Source: Streptomyces koelreuteriae (GTDB lineage Bacteria > Actinomycetota > Actinomycetes > Streptomycetales > Streptomycetaceae). Taken from it: a DNA stretch of 64,000 bases. This document shows positions 28,785 through 36,855 of this stretch, in pieces. The notes under the pieces were generated by a model. It was not told where the DNA came from and did no database searches. It was given only the letters and a program-made list of their open reading frames with translations. The DNA lies in NCBI RefSeq assembly GCF_018604545.1, contig NZ_CP075896.1, positions 2,294,001 to 2,358,000 on the forward strand, read 5' to 3'. A program made the position numbers and the translations under genes. Within the stretch, counting starts at the first letter, position 1. Each line of letters starts with the position of its first letter.

Positions 28785-28820
28785 CAAAAAACCCCTCGTG
28801 CCATAAGGCAAGCGAGGGGA
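28785..28820 (-). terminator. ilvB attenuator terminator hairpin
   Basis: On the minus strand CCCCTCG (28819-28813) pairs with CGAGGGG (28798-28792), with an inner TGCC/GGCA stem closed by a TTAT loop, followed at once by a run of six T residues (28791-28786). It is an intrinsic terminator about 80 bases before ilvB and downstream of the leader peptide. Confidence 0.88.
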
Positions 28821-28837
28821 GCGCGCCGGGTGGAGTC

Positions 28838-28858
28838 GCTGAGCGGTCGAGGCTCAGC
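28838..28858 (-). promoter_or_regulatory. ilvB leader pause hairpin
   Basis: GCTGAGC and GCTCAGC form a perfect seven-base stem just past the leader-peptide stop codon, where a transcription pause hairpin would be expected in an attenuator. Confidence 0.5.
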
Positions 28859-28859
28859 G

Positions 28860-28901
28860 TCAGCCGACGCGCTTTCCAAGTACGAGAATTCGGGTGCGCA
28901 T
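28860..28901 (-). CDS. ilvB leader peptide
   Basis: Encodes MRTRILVLGKRVG, 13 residues with one Ile, two Leu and two Val. The cluster of branched-chain codons followed by a pause hairpin and a T-run terminator is the classic layout of translation-coupled attenuation: starved ribosomes stall on these codons and permit read-through into ilvBN(C). This type of ilvB leader has been described in Streptomyces and other actinobacteria. Confidence 0.85.
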   Translation of the reverse strand: MRTRILVLGKRVG

Positions 28902-28934
28902 GGCACAGACCCTCCCCCCGGCGCACACTCACTG

Positions 28935-31900
28935 TCAAGTGGGTGGGACGGGAGTCTCATTATGTGAGCGTAGGGCCGTACCGCCTCCGATGACGGCGGA
29001 CACTCCCGAGCTGTACACCCGCGGGGCGCCGCCCGCGAACACCGGCTCGGCCGGTGCGTTCGGCACCGGGTAGTGGCCACCGGCGAGCGCCCGGCGCAGC
29101 CGGTACTCGTCGAGCGGTCCGGAGAACGCCATGCCCTGCCCGTGCGTGCAGCCCATCGCGCGCAGGGCGACGACCTGCTCGGGCAGGTCCACCCCCTCGG
29201 CCACGGACTTCAGCCCGAGATCGGTGGCGATGCGCAGCAGCCCACTGGTGATTTTGTACAGCCGGGCCGACTCGACGACGCCCTCGACCAGCGCGCGGTC
29301 GAGTTTCAGGATGTCGACGGGGAACCGCCTGAGGGCCGTGATCGCCGCGCAGTCGCTGCCGAACCCGTCGAGCGCGATCCGGACGCCGACCCGCCGCAGG
29401 GCGCCGAGGCGCCGCTCCAGCTCGTCCGGCGAGACCTTCGGGCCGGTGTCGGACAGCTCGATGATCAGCGACCCGGAGGGCAGCCCGTGCCGGGTGAGCA
29501 GCGCCTCGATCGAGCCGAGCGGCATCGACCGGTCCAGCAGGCGGCGCGCGCTCATCCGGACCACGACCGGCACGGACAGCCCGGTCGCCTGCCGCTCGGC
29601 GGCCTGCTCGACGGCTTCCTCGATCACCCACCGGCCCAGCTCGGCGGTCTTGTCGCTGTCCTCGGCCACGCGCAGGAACTCCGCCGGGGTGAACAGCACC
29701 CCCTGTGAGGAGCGCCAGCGCGCCTGCGCGGACACCGATGTGATCCGGCCGTCCTCCAGGCAGACCACCGGCTGGTGCAGCAGGGCGAACTCGCCGTCGT
29801 GCAGCGCGGCCCGCAGGCGCGTGGCCAGCTCCACCTTGCGTACGACGTCCTGCTGCATCTGTGGCTTGTACAGCTCGACGCGGCCCTTGCCGCCGGCCTT
29901 GGCGCGGTACATGGCCAGGTCGGCGTTGCGCAGCAGCTCGCCCGCGCCGAGGCCCGCGTCCGCGAAGGCGACGCCGATGGAGGCGTTGACACGGACATCG
30001 TTGCCGTCGATGAGGTACGGCTGGGACAGCGTCGTCCTGAGGCGGTCGGCGAGTTCCACTATGTGCCGCTCCCGGGCGGCCCGGTCGCGGGTGTTGTCGC
30101 CGACGATCAGGGCCGCGAACTCGTCGCCGCCCAGCCGGGAGGCGGTGTCGCCCTGGCGGACGGAGTCCTGGAGTCTGCGGGCGGCCTGGACGAGCAGCTC
30201 GTCCCCCGCCTGGTGCCCGATGGTGTCGTTGACGGCCTTGAAGCCGTCGAGGTCGATGAACAGCACGGCCGTGTTCCGCAGGGCCACGCCCCGGTCGGAG
30301 GCCCTTCGGCCCGAGAGGGCGTGCTGGACGCGCCGGGTGAACAGGGCGCGGTTGGGCAGGTCCGTGAGCGGGTCGTGCTCGGCGTTGTGCTGCAACTGGG
30401 CCTGGAGCCGGACCCTTTCGGTCACGTCCCTGCTGTTGAAGATGAGGCCGCCGTGATGGCGGTTGACGGTCGATTCGACGTTGAGCCAGGCTCCGTCACC
30501 CGACCGGAAGCGGCACTCGATGCGCGTAGTGGGTTCCTCGACGGGGCTGGCGGCGAGGAACCTGCGCGCCTCATGCACGACGCAGCCGAGGTCCTCCGGG
30601 TGGATGAGATTGGCCAGTTCCGTACCCACCAGATCCTCCGCCGAGCGGCCGTAGACACCGGCGGCGGCCGGGGAGACGTACCTCAGGACTCCGCTGGGCG
30701 CGGCGATCATGATGACGTCGCTGGAGCCCTGCACCAGGGAGCGGAAGTGGTTCTCCGCCTGGGCCAGTTCCTGGGTGAGGGTGATGTTGTCGAGCAGCAT
30801 GATGCCCTGGCGCACGACGAGCGCGAGCACGACCGTGCCCCCGGTCAGCAGGACCACGCGGTCGACGCTGCGGCCGTTGAGGACGTTGTAGAGGATCCCC
30901 AGCGTGCACACGGCGGCCGCGAGATACGGCGTGAGGGCGGCGAGGGAGCCGGAGATGGGCCGGGCGGCCGGATAGCGGCCGAGCTCGCCTCCGGGTGCGG
31001 GCGGCTGGTGGTGCGGCCCGCTGCGCTGCCCGGGCAGGTGCTCGTGCACCACGCGCGTGTGCCCGGTCGTGCTCTGCCGGTCGAGGCCGTGCCGGTCGGT
31101 GTCCGGCGTGCGGGGCGCGGCCCACGGGGCGTACGCCAGGAGCAGCGAGCCGGCGAACCAGCCCGCGTCGAGCAACTGGCCGGAGCGGTAGTCGTGGTGC
31201 ATCAGCGGCGAGGTGAACAGGGCGTCGCACATCACGGTCAGCGCGAGCGCGCCGATGGCGGTGTTGACCGCGGAGCGGTTCACCGCGGAGCGCCTGAAGT
31301 GCAGCGCGAGGACCATGCTGACCAGTGCGATGTCGAGCAGCGGGTAGGCCAGCGACAGCGCGGTGTGCGCCACGCCGGGCCCTTCGGACTTGGCGGCCTG
31401 GGCAAGGGCGAGGCTCCAGGCCAGGGTGAGCAGCGAGCCGCCGATCAGCCAGGCGTCCAGCCCGAGACAGACCCAGCCGGCCTTGGACGCCGGCCGCTTG
31501 GCGAGCACGAGCAGCCCGACGATGGCGGGCGGCGCGAAGCAGAGGAAGAACAGGTCGGCGTAGCTGGGGCTGGGCACGGGCAGTCCGAGGACCACCTCGT
31601 ACCACCCCCAGACGAGGTTGCCGAGGGCCGCCATGGCCGAGGAGAGGCCGAAGAGCAGCCATGCGGGTCGAAAGCGGGTGCGGCGGTTGCGGGCGTAGAG
31701 GAAGCACGACACGGAGGCCGTGGCCGCTGCGGCGCTCAGCCCGAAGTCGCCCATGATGAGCGCCACTTGGTAGGAGCCCCAGCCGAGCGCGGAACCGACG
31801 GCGTATCCCGCGCAGACGAGGGCGAGGACGAGTTGGAGGGCCAGGCCCGGCCGAGGGCCGGAGAGCGGCGTACGGGGCAGCAGCACCCCTGGCGACGGAG

Positions 31901-31949
31901 GCTGTGCCCGCAGCGCTCCGTCCAGCATGGGGGTCGGGGGCGCACTCAC
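28935..31949 (-). CDS. cdgC: Membrane-bound diguanylate cyclase CdgC with degenerate EAL domain
   Basis: 1004 residues from the GTG at 31949 (GGGAGG 6 bases upstream). Residues about 35-390 contain some ten membrane helices; a PAS domain spans about 400-515 (FRSLVQGSSDVIMIAAPSG, LANLIHPEDL); GGDEF spans about 520-695 with an intact active site GGDEF at 607-611 and an inhibitory I-site RQGD at 598-601, five residues upstream; EAL spans about 710-965. The EAL domain has lost key residues: SAQ at 740-742 replaces EAL, MSARRLL replaces the NxS block and LDGFGSD replaces DDFGTG. It should therefore make, not degrade, c-di-GMP, which in Streptomyces delays sporulation through BldD. Architecture and gene context match S. 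coelicolor CdgC as I recall it. Confidence 0.88.
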   Translation of the reverse strand: MSAPPTPMLDGALRAQPPSPGVLLPRTPLSGPRPGLALQLVLALVCAGYAVGSALGWGSYQVALIMGDFGLSAAAATASVSCFLYARNRRTRFRPAWLLFGLSSAMAALGNLVWGWYEVVLGLPVPSPSYADLFFLCFAPPAIVGLLVLAKRPASKAGWVCLGLDAWLIGGSLLTLAWSLALAQAAKSEGPGVAHTALSLAYPLLDIALVSMVLALHFRRSAVNRSAVNTAIGALALTVMCDALFTSPLMHHDYRSGQLLDAGWFAGSLLLAYAPWAAPRTPDTDRHGLDRQSTTGHTRVVHEHLPGQRSGPHHQPPAPGGELGRYPAARPISGSLAALTPYLAAAVCTLGILYNVLNGRSVDRVVLLTGGTVVLALVVRQGIMLLDNITLTQELAQAENHFRSLVQGSSDVIMIAAPSGVLRYVSPAAAGVYGRSAEDLVGTELANLIHPEDLGCVVHEARRFLAASPVEEPTTRIECRFRSGDGAWLNVESTVNRHHGGLIFNSRDVTERVRLQAQLQHNAEHDPLTDLPNRALFTRRVQHALSGRRASDRGVALRNTAVLFIDLDGFKAVNDTIGHQAGDELLVQAARRLQDSVRQGDTASRLGGDEFAALIVGDNTRDRAARERHIVELADRLRTTLSQPYLIDGNDVRVNASIGVAFADAGLGAGELLRNADLAMYRAKAGGKGRVELYKPQMQQDVVRKVELATRLRAALHDGEFALLHQPVVCLEDGRITSVSAQARWRSSQGVLFTPAEFLRVAEDSDKTAELGRWVIEEAVEQAAERQATGLSVPVVVRMSARRLLDRSMPLGSIEALLTRHGLPSGSLIIELSDTGPKVSPDELERRLGALRRVGVRIALDGFGSDCAAITALRRFPVDILKLDRALVEGVVESARLYKITSGLLRIATDLGLKSVAEGVDLPEQVVALRAMGCTHGQGMAFSGPLDEYRLRRALAGGHYPVPNAPAEPVFAGGAPRVYSSGVSAVIGGGTALRSHNETPVPPT

Positions 31950-32104
31950 CGGGCCCTCCCGGTCCGTGCGCCTTGGTCATGATCGCTGCGGTGGGTGTGG
32001 TGGCCGCCGTGATCGGCGTGGTGACCGCGTCGGAACGCGGCCGTCCGCCAGGGTCGCCGCCGGCCGCCCCGTCCGGTCGGATCGCTCGTCCATGGGCCGT
32101 GCAT
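31946..32104 (-). CDS. Possible 52-residue His/Arg-rich ORF coupled to cdgC
   Basis: An ATG at 32104 with GGGGGG about 9 bases upstream opens a 52-codon frame whose TGA overlaps the cdgC GTG (GTGA). The product contains repeated His pairs (RRGHHADHGGHHTHRSDHD). Roughly 78 per cent of third positions are G or C, below the local norm for genes, so it may be only leader sequence. Another 29-codon frame (32120-32209) precedes it. Apart from these, the gene-free stretch 31950-32292 shows only an AT-rich block near 32225-32255 that may hold the cdgC promoter. Confidence 0.25.
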   Translation of the reverse strand: MHGPWTSDPTGRGGRRRPWRTAAFRRGHHADHGGHHTHRSDHDQGARTGRAR

Positions 32105-32292
32105 CGCCTGTCGCCCCCCTCACAGTCCGAAGTGTCCGTCCCCGGCGCCGAATATCCCCCGGCGCTGCCCCTGTCGGGACGATACACCAGTCTCGTCACT
32201 CAGGGACATAGGTTCTCTACTCTCCGTGACGATCAACAGATATATGAGTACCCACCGCACCCGAAGGATTGCGGACGGTACCCGAGGTCGCT

Positions 32293-33243
32293 TCAGTCTG
32301 TTGATGCACCCGTCGTGAGGATCACGTTGCGGAGCGGCTCCCGGTTCACATAACGGTTCAACTGGTCCACCAGGAGCCGCTCGGCGCGCGGAAGGAACGC
32401 GGAGGTGGGTCCGCCGACATGAGGGCTGATGAGTACCCCCGGCGCACGCCACAGCCGGTGTTCGCGCGGCAGGGGCTCGGGGTCGGTGACGTCTAGGGCG
32501 GCGGTGATGCGGCCGGTCTCCACCTCGGCGAGCAGGGCCTTGGTGTCGACGACGGGGCCGCGGGCCACGTTGACCAGGAGCGCGCCGTCCTTCATCCGGG
32601 ACAGGAAGTCGGCCCCGGCCAGGCCGCGGGTGGCCTCGGTGAGCGGTGTGGACAGGATGACGACGTCCGCTTCGGGGAGCAGGGAGGCGAGTTCGGTGAG
32701 CGGGTGCACCGGACCGCGCGCCGTGGTGCGCTCGGAGCGCGCGACGCGCGCCACCCGCGCCACCTCGAACGGAACGAGCCGGTCCTCGATGGCCGCGCCG
32801 ATCGATCCGTATCCCACGATGAGGATGTTCTTGTCGGCGAGCGCGGGCCGGAATCCGCCGAGCCACTCCCCCCGGTCCTGCGCGCGGACGAAGTCGGGGA
32901 TCCCGCGGAGCGAGGCCAGGATCAGCGCGAGGGTGAGCTCTCCGGTGCTGGCCTCGTGCACCCCGCGCGCGTTGCACAGCCGCACGCCCGGAGGCAGGTG
33001 CGGCAGCCCGGGCTGCACGTGGTCGATCCCGGCCGAGAGGGTCTGCACGACCTCTACATGACTCATCTGCGGCATGGGACGCACGCACAGCGGGCTCGGC
33101 TTCATGTAGGGGACGACGTAGAAGGCGCAGTCCGCCGGGTCGGCGGGGAAGTCGTCCTCGCCGTTCCAGTAGCGGTAGCCGGGACCCTCGGGGAGTCCCT
33201 CGATCTCTTCCGGCGGGATGGGCAGCCACACGTCAGCAGTCAT
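32293..33243 (-). CDS. D-isomer-specific 2-hydroxyacid dehydrogenase
   Basis: 316 residues. The nucleotide-binding loop IVGYGSIGAAIEDRL, the catalytic Arg in VNVARGPVVDTKAL, the Glu in DVTDPEPLPREHRLW and the His in SPHVGGPTSAF give the full family signature. The family reduces 2-oxo acids (glyoxylate, hydroxypyruvate, phenylpyruvate and others) with NAD(P)H in the cytoplasm; the substrate cannot be deduced. It is shorter than SerA and lacks an ACT domain, so it is not a second phosphoglycerate dehydrogenase of the long type. It is divergent from an aldo/keto reductase gene 77 bases away. Confidence 0.88.
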   Translation of the reverse strand: MTADVWLPIPPEEIEGLPEGPGYRYWNGEDDFPADPADCAFYVVPYMKPSPLCVRPMPQMSHVEVVQTLSAGIDHVQPGLPHLPPGVRLCNARGVHEASTGELTLALILASLRGIPDFVRAQDRGEWLGGFRPALADKNILIVGYGSIGAAIEDRLVPFEVARVARVARSERTTARGPVHPLTELASLLPEADVVILSTPLTEATRGLAGADFLSRMKDGALLVNVARGPVVDTKALLAEVETGRITAALDVTDPEPLPREHRLWRAPGVLISPHVGGPTSAFLPRAERLLVDQLNRYVNREPLRNVILTTGASTD

Positions 33244-33320
33244 GCTCTGGAGGCTATGTCAGGAGCGTGCGACGGCAGAGGTTAGGTTGGGGTGGCCGGA
33301 ACAGGGAGGGTCACGACCAG

Positions 33321-34319
33321 GTGGAGCGCAGGACGATCGGCGCGGCGGCGCTCGCGGTGGGGGCCGTCGGACTCGGGTGCATGCCGATGAGCTGGGCCTA
33401 CAGCACCTCTCGGCAGCGTGGTGACGAGTCGCTCAGGGCGGTGCACCGGGCCCTGGACCTGGGCGTGTCCCTGCTGGACACGGCCGACATGTACGGCCCC
33501 TTCACCAACGAACTGCTGGTGGGGCGGGCGTTGAAGGAGCGCCGGTCCGACGCGTTCGTGTCGACCAAGGTCGGTCTGCTGGTGGGCGACCAGCACATCG
33601 TCGCCAACGGCCGCCCGGGGTATGTGAAACGTGCCTGCGACGCCTCGCTGCGGCGTCTGCAGACGGACGTCATAGACCTCTACCAGCTGCACCGGGCCGA
33701 CCCGGAGGTGCCCGTCGAGGAGACGTGGGGCGCGATGGCCGAGCTCGTCCAGGCCGGGAAGGTGCGGGCGCTCGGTCTGTGCGCGGTGGGCGCGCGGGCG
33801 GGCCGCCGGGGCGGGGCCCGCCCGCACGACGCGACGATACGGCAGCTGGAGCGGGTGCAGCAGGTCTTCCCGGTGAGCGCGGTGGAGGCGGAGCTGTCGG
33901 TGTGGTCGCCCGAGGCGCTGGAGACCCTGCTGCCGTGGTGTCAGACGCGGGGCGTCGGCTTCCTCGCCGCGATGCCGCTCGGCAACGGCTATCTGACCGG
34001 CAGGCTGCGGACCGGCGCGGGCTTCGAGGCGGACGATCTGCGCGCCCGGCACCCCCGGTTCACGGGCGAGATGATGGCCGCGAACCAGCCGATCGTCGCG
34101 GGCCTGCGCCGCGTGGCCCGCCGCCACGGCGAGCACGTCACCACCGCCCAGGTCGCCCTCGCCTGGGTCCTCGCCCAGGGCCCGCACGTGGTCCCGGTCC
34201 CGGGCACGAAGCAGGAGCGCTGGGTCACGGAGAACGCGGCCGCGACGGCCCTGCGTCTGACGCCGGACAATCTGCGGGAAGTGGCAGTGCTGCCCCGGGC
34301 CCAGGGGTCGTGGGACTGA
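33321..34319 (+). CDS. Aldo/keto reductase
   Basis: 332 residues from the GTG at 33321 (GGGAGGG 11 bases upstream), giving VERRTIGAAALAVGAVGLGCM. The catalytic tetrad is visible: Asp and Tyr in LLDTADMYGPFTNE, Lys in VSTKVG and His in YQLHRAD. The NADPH-binding C-terminal region is present (VPVPGTKQERWVTENAAA). It belongs to the YdhF/Tas/AKR13-like branch; the carbonyl substrate is unknown. A Gly/Arg-rich loop (ARAGRRGGARPHDA) at about residues 165-180 looks like an insertion relative to the family core. Confidence 0.88.
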   Translation: MERRTIGAAALAVGAVGLGCMPMSWAYSTSRQRGDESLRAVHRALDLGVSLLDTADMYGPFTNELLVGRALKERRSDAFVSTKVGLLVGDQHIVANGRPGYVKRACDASLRRLQTDVIDLYQLHRADPEVPVEETWGAMAELVQAGKVRALGLCAVGARAGRRGGARPHDATIRQLERVQQVFPVSAVEAELSVWSPEALETLLPWCQTRGVGFLAAMPLGNGYLTGRLRTGAGFEADDLRARHPRFTGEMMAANQPIVAGLRRVARRHGEHVTTAQVALAWVLAQGPHVVPVPGTKQERWVTENAAATALRLTPDNLREVAVLPRAQGSWD

Positions 34320-34470
34320 GCCGGGTCCGGACCCTGACGCCGGCCGGGTGCGTACGGCACAAACCCGCCCAGGGCCCCCCGTTCGCGGTTCGGGGTTCGG
34401 CGATCGGGAACTTGTGAGGCCCGAGCGGTGTATGACAGGGAGAACCCGCCGCGTCGAAGGGACCATGATC

Positions 34471-35637
34471 GTGCAACGTCGAGCCGTCCCGGCCGTGTTG
34501 GCCGCCGCCGCGCTCCTGCTGACGGCCGGCTGCTCCTCCGACGGCGGAGGAACCTCCGGCTCCGACGAGGGCGCCTCCCCCGGTCGTACGGCACCGCAGT
34601 CCTCCGCGCCGCCGGGGAAGGCCGCCGAGGAGACACCTCCCGCGAAGGGCTCGGTGAAGGTGGTGCGCACCGTCGCCGAGGGCCTCGACTCCCCCTGGGG
34701 TCTCGCTCCGCTGCCGGGCGGCGGTCTGCTCGTCTCCTCCCGGGACGACGGGACGATCGTCCGGGTCGACGAGAAGACCGGGAAGAAGACCGAGCTGGGC
34801 GAGGTGCCGGGCGTATCGGCCGCCGGCGAGGGCGGCCTGCTGGGCATCGCCCTGTCGCCCGACTACGCCTCGGACCACATGGTCTACGCGTACTTCACCT
34901 CCGCCGGCGACAACCGCATCGTCCGCATGCTCTACGACGAGAAGAAGCCCGCCGGTGAGCAGCTCGGCGCTCCCGACACGGTCTTCAGGGGCATCCCCAA
35001 GGGCTTCATCCACAACGGCGGGCGGATCGAGTTCGGCCCGGACAAGATGCTCTACGTCGGCACCGGCGAGAGCGGCGACACCGGTCTGTCCCAGGACAAG
35101 GACTCCGTGGGCGGCAAGATCCTGCGCCTGACCCCGGAGGGCGAGCCCGCGCCGGGCAACCCGTTCCCCGGCTCGCCGGTGTACTCGTTGGGCCACCGCA
35201 ATGTGCAGGGCCTCGCCTGGGACACCAAGCAGCGGCTCTTCGCCTCGGAGTTCGGCCAGGACACCTGGGACGAGCTCAACGCGATCAAGCCGGGCGACAA
35301 CTACGGCTGGCCGGAGGCCGAGGGCAGGTCGGGCGACGGGGACTTCCACAACCCGATCGACCAGTGGACGACGGCCGAGGCGTCCCCCAGCGGCATCGCC
35401 TACGCCGAGGGTTCGGTCTGGATGGCGGGCCTGCGCGGCAAGCGGCTGTGGCGCATCCCGCTGAACGGCACGGAGGCCTCGGCCGAACCGCAGGCCTTCC
35501 TGGACGGCGAGTACGGCCGGCTGCGCACGGTCGTCCCGGCGGGCGGCGACCGGCTGTGGCTCGTGACCAGCAACACGGACGGCCGGGGCAGCCCCGAGGA
35601 CGGGGACGACCGGATCCTCGAGCTGCGGGTGTCGTAG
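34471..35637 (+). CDS. Secreted glucose/sorbosone dehydrogenase-like lipoprotein (six-bladed propeller)
   Basis: 388 residues from the GTG at 34471, chosen because GAAGGGA lies 8 bases upstream; an ATG two codons earlier is too close to that site. VLAAAALLLTAGCSS is a lipoprotein signal, followed by a disordered Ser/Gly/Pro linker (about residues 22-65). The propeller shows the GSDH family blocks LDSPWGLAPLPGGGLLVSSR, GEGGLLGIALSPDY, HNGGRIEFGPDKMLYVGTGE, GKILRLTPEGEPAPGNPF, LGHRNVQGLAWD and LFASEFGQDTWDELN. Soluble relatives are PQQ-dependent aldose dehydrogenases; whether this one binds PQQ is not certain. An IS element lies immediately downstream. Confidence 0.88.
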   Translation: MQRRAVPAVLAAAALLLTAGCSSDGGGTSGSDEGASPGRTAPQSSAPPGKAAEETPPAKGSVKVVRTVAEGLDSPWGLAPLPGGGLLVSSRDDGTIVRVDEKTGKKTELGEVPGVSAAGEGGLLGIALSPDYASDHMVYAYFTSAGDNRIVRMLYDEKKPAGEQLGAPDTVFRGIPKGFIHNGGRIEFGPDKMLYVGTGESGDTGLSQDKDSVGGKILRLTPEGEPAPGNPFPGSPVYSLGHRNVQGLAWDTKQRLFASEFGQDTWDELNAIKPGDNYGWPEAEGRSGDGDFHNPIDQWTTAEASPSGIAYAEGSVWMAGLRGKRLWRIPLNGTEASAEPQAFLDGEYGRLRTVVPAGGDRLWLVTSNTDGRGSPEDGDDRILELRVS

Positions 35638-35642
35638 CCGCC

Positions 35643-35660
35643 TAGAGCGTGTCTCTTTGA
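35643..35660 (+). repeat. Left terminal inverted repeat of the IS
   Basis: TAGAGCGTGTCTCTTTGA. It matches the reverse complement of the right end at 16 of 18 bases. The leading TA is probably target-site sequence. Confidence 0.85.
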
Positions 35661-35682
35661 TCGGTTGGTCAGTTGATCGGAT

Positions 35683-36542
35683 GTGTCCGTCCGGTTAGTG
35701 ATCACTGATGCGATGTGGGGCCGGATCGAGCCGCTGATGCCGGCCGATCCGGTCCGCGGTCGGCGATGGGCCGATCACCGCCGAACGTTGGAGGCCATCG
35801 CGTGGAAGTACCGCACCTGCTCGCCCTGGCGGGACTTGCCGGACGAGCTCGGCTCGTTCCAGACCGCTCACAAACGCCTGATCAGGTGGGCCGTGGACGG
35901 CACCTGGGAACTCATCCTTGCCGCGGTCCTGGCAGCGGCCGACGACGCTGACGACATCGGCTGGACTGTCTCGGTGGACTCCACTGTCTGCCGGGCTCAC
36001 CAGCACGCCGCCGGAGCCAGGAAAAGGGGGCGCCAGGCCGGGCCGAACCCGATGACCATGCCCTCGGACGCTCCCGCGGCGGCCTGAGCACGAAAGTCCA
36101 CCTCGCCAGCGACAGCCGTGCACGGCCCCTGGTCCTCCGCGTCACCGCAGGCCAGGCGGGCGACGCTCCGGCCTTCGAGACGGTCATGGCAGGCATCCGT
36201 GTTCCGCGAAGCGGACCCGGACGACCGAGAAACCGTCCCGATACCGTCCTGGCGGACCGCGCGTATTCATCCCGCGCGATCCGCAATCATCTCCGGCGAC
36301 GCGGGATCCGTGCGGTCATCCCCCAGCCGTCCGACCAGGTCGGCCACCGGCTGCGCCGGGGCCGCGACGGAGGCCGCCCGCCGGCATTCGACGCCGAGGC
36401 GTACAAGCAGCGCAACGCCGTCGAGCGGTGCATCAACCGGCTGAAGCAGTGGCGCGGCCTGGCCATGCGAACGGACAAGCTCGCCATCGCCTACCAGGCC
36501 GGACTCCACCTCGCGGCCATCCTCATCTGGACAGCCGCTTGA
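35683..36542 (+). CDS. IS5-family transposase, OrfA-OrfB joined by -1 frameshift
   Basis: OrfA (GTG at 35683 or 35698, to 36087) has the DUF4096-like N-terminal domain (AMWGRIEPLMPADPVRGRRWADHRRTLEAIAWKYRT) and the first catalytic Asp (SVDST). OrfB continues in the -1 frame to 36542 and has the second Asp (LADRAYSS) and the Glu (NAVERCINRLKQWRG). The join is probably at the A-run AAAAG (36022-36026), where a -1 slip turns ARKRG into EKGAPGR, restoring DDHALGRSRGGLSTK, a conserved block of the family. Such programmed frameshifting is usual in the IS427 group. The full product is about 286 residues. Both frames lack other lesions, so the gene is judged active and not a pseudogene. Confidence 0.85.
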
Positions 36543-36575
36543 CGGCCGAAGCGCCTTGCCCGCGAAGATGACCAC

Positions 36576-36833
36576 ATGGACGATCTTGTGAAGTTCCTCG
36601 TCGCGCGCATCATGGACGACAACCACGCCTATGCCTACGTGGCCGACACCCTGGGCGGCGAGGCTCTTCTCGACAGCCATCTCCCCATGCTCGACCTGAC
36701 CGAGCAACTGGCGCACGACTACAAGGCCATAGATCCCTCGGACTCCCGCATGGCCGGCCTGGCATACGTACTTCGGGTCCTAGCCCAGTCATACGCCGAG
36801 CACCCCGCCTACCGGCAGGAATGGCGCCCATAG
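36576..36833 (+). CDS. DUF6221-like passenger protein inside the IS
   Basis: 85 residues. The N-terminus MDDLVKFLVARIMDD and the C-terminal YAEHPAYRQEWRP match what I recall of DUF6221, a family of short actinobacterial and phage-associated proteins without known function. The protein is acidic, helical, cytosolic in character and without cysteines or recognisable catalytic motif. It starts 33 bases after the transposase stop, on the same strand, and ends 4 bases before the right inverted repeat, so it travels with the element. A role in transposition control or host defence is speculative. Confidence 0.75.
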   Translation: MDDLVKFLVARIMDDNHAYAYVADTLGGEALLDSHLPMLDLTEQLAHDYKAIDPSDSRMAGLAYVLRVLAQSYAEHPAYRQEWRP

Positions 36834-36837
36834 CGTT

Positions 36838-36855
36838 TCAAGGAGACAAGCTCTA
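36838..36855 (-). repeat. Right terminal inverted repeat of the IS
   Basis: Reads TAGAGCTTGTCTCCTTGA on the minus strand, against TAGAGCGTGTCTCTTTGA at the left end. Its outer TAG is also the stop codon of the flanking DUF6191 gene. Confidence 0.85.

Larger units (their letters stand above)
35643..36855 (+). mobile_element. IS5-family insertion sequence carrying a DUF6221-like passenger gene
   Basis: The element is bounded by imperfect 18-base inverted repeats (35643-35660 and 36838-36855, 16 of 18 identical including the flanking TA). Inside are a DDE transposase in two overlapping frames and an 85-residue passenger gene, both between the repeats. The TA at 35643-35644 and 36854-36855 looks like a two-base target duplication, giving an element of about 1209 bases (35645-36853). 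All parts look intact, so it may be recent and mobile. Presence of a non-transposase gene makes it a cargo-carrying IS. Confidence 0.85.

Noticed and set aside
35683..36542. Transposase as a frameshift pseudogene
   Set aside because: The catalytic DDE residues and both inverted repeats are intact and the join falls at an A-run where this IS group uses programmed -1 frameshifting.
36576..36833. Passenger gene considered as ordinary chromosomal gene next to a shorter IS
   Set aside because: The matching right inverted repeat lies after this gene, not before it, and the TA/stop-codon junction agrees with that end.
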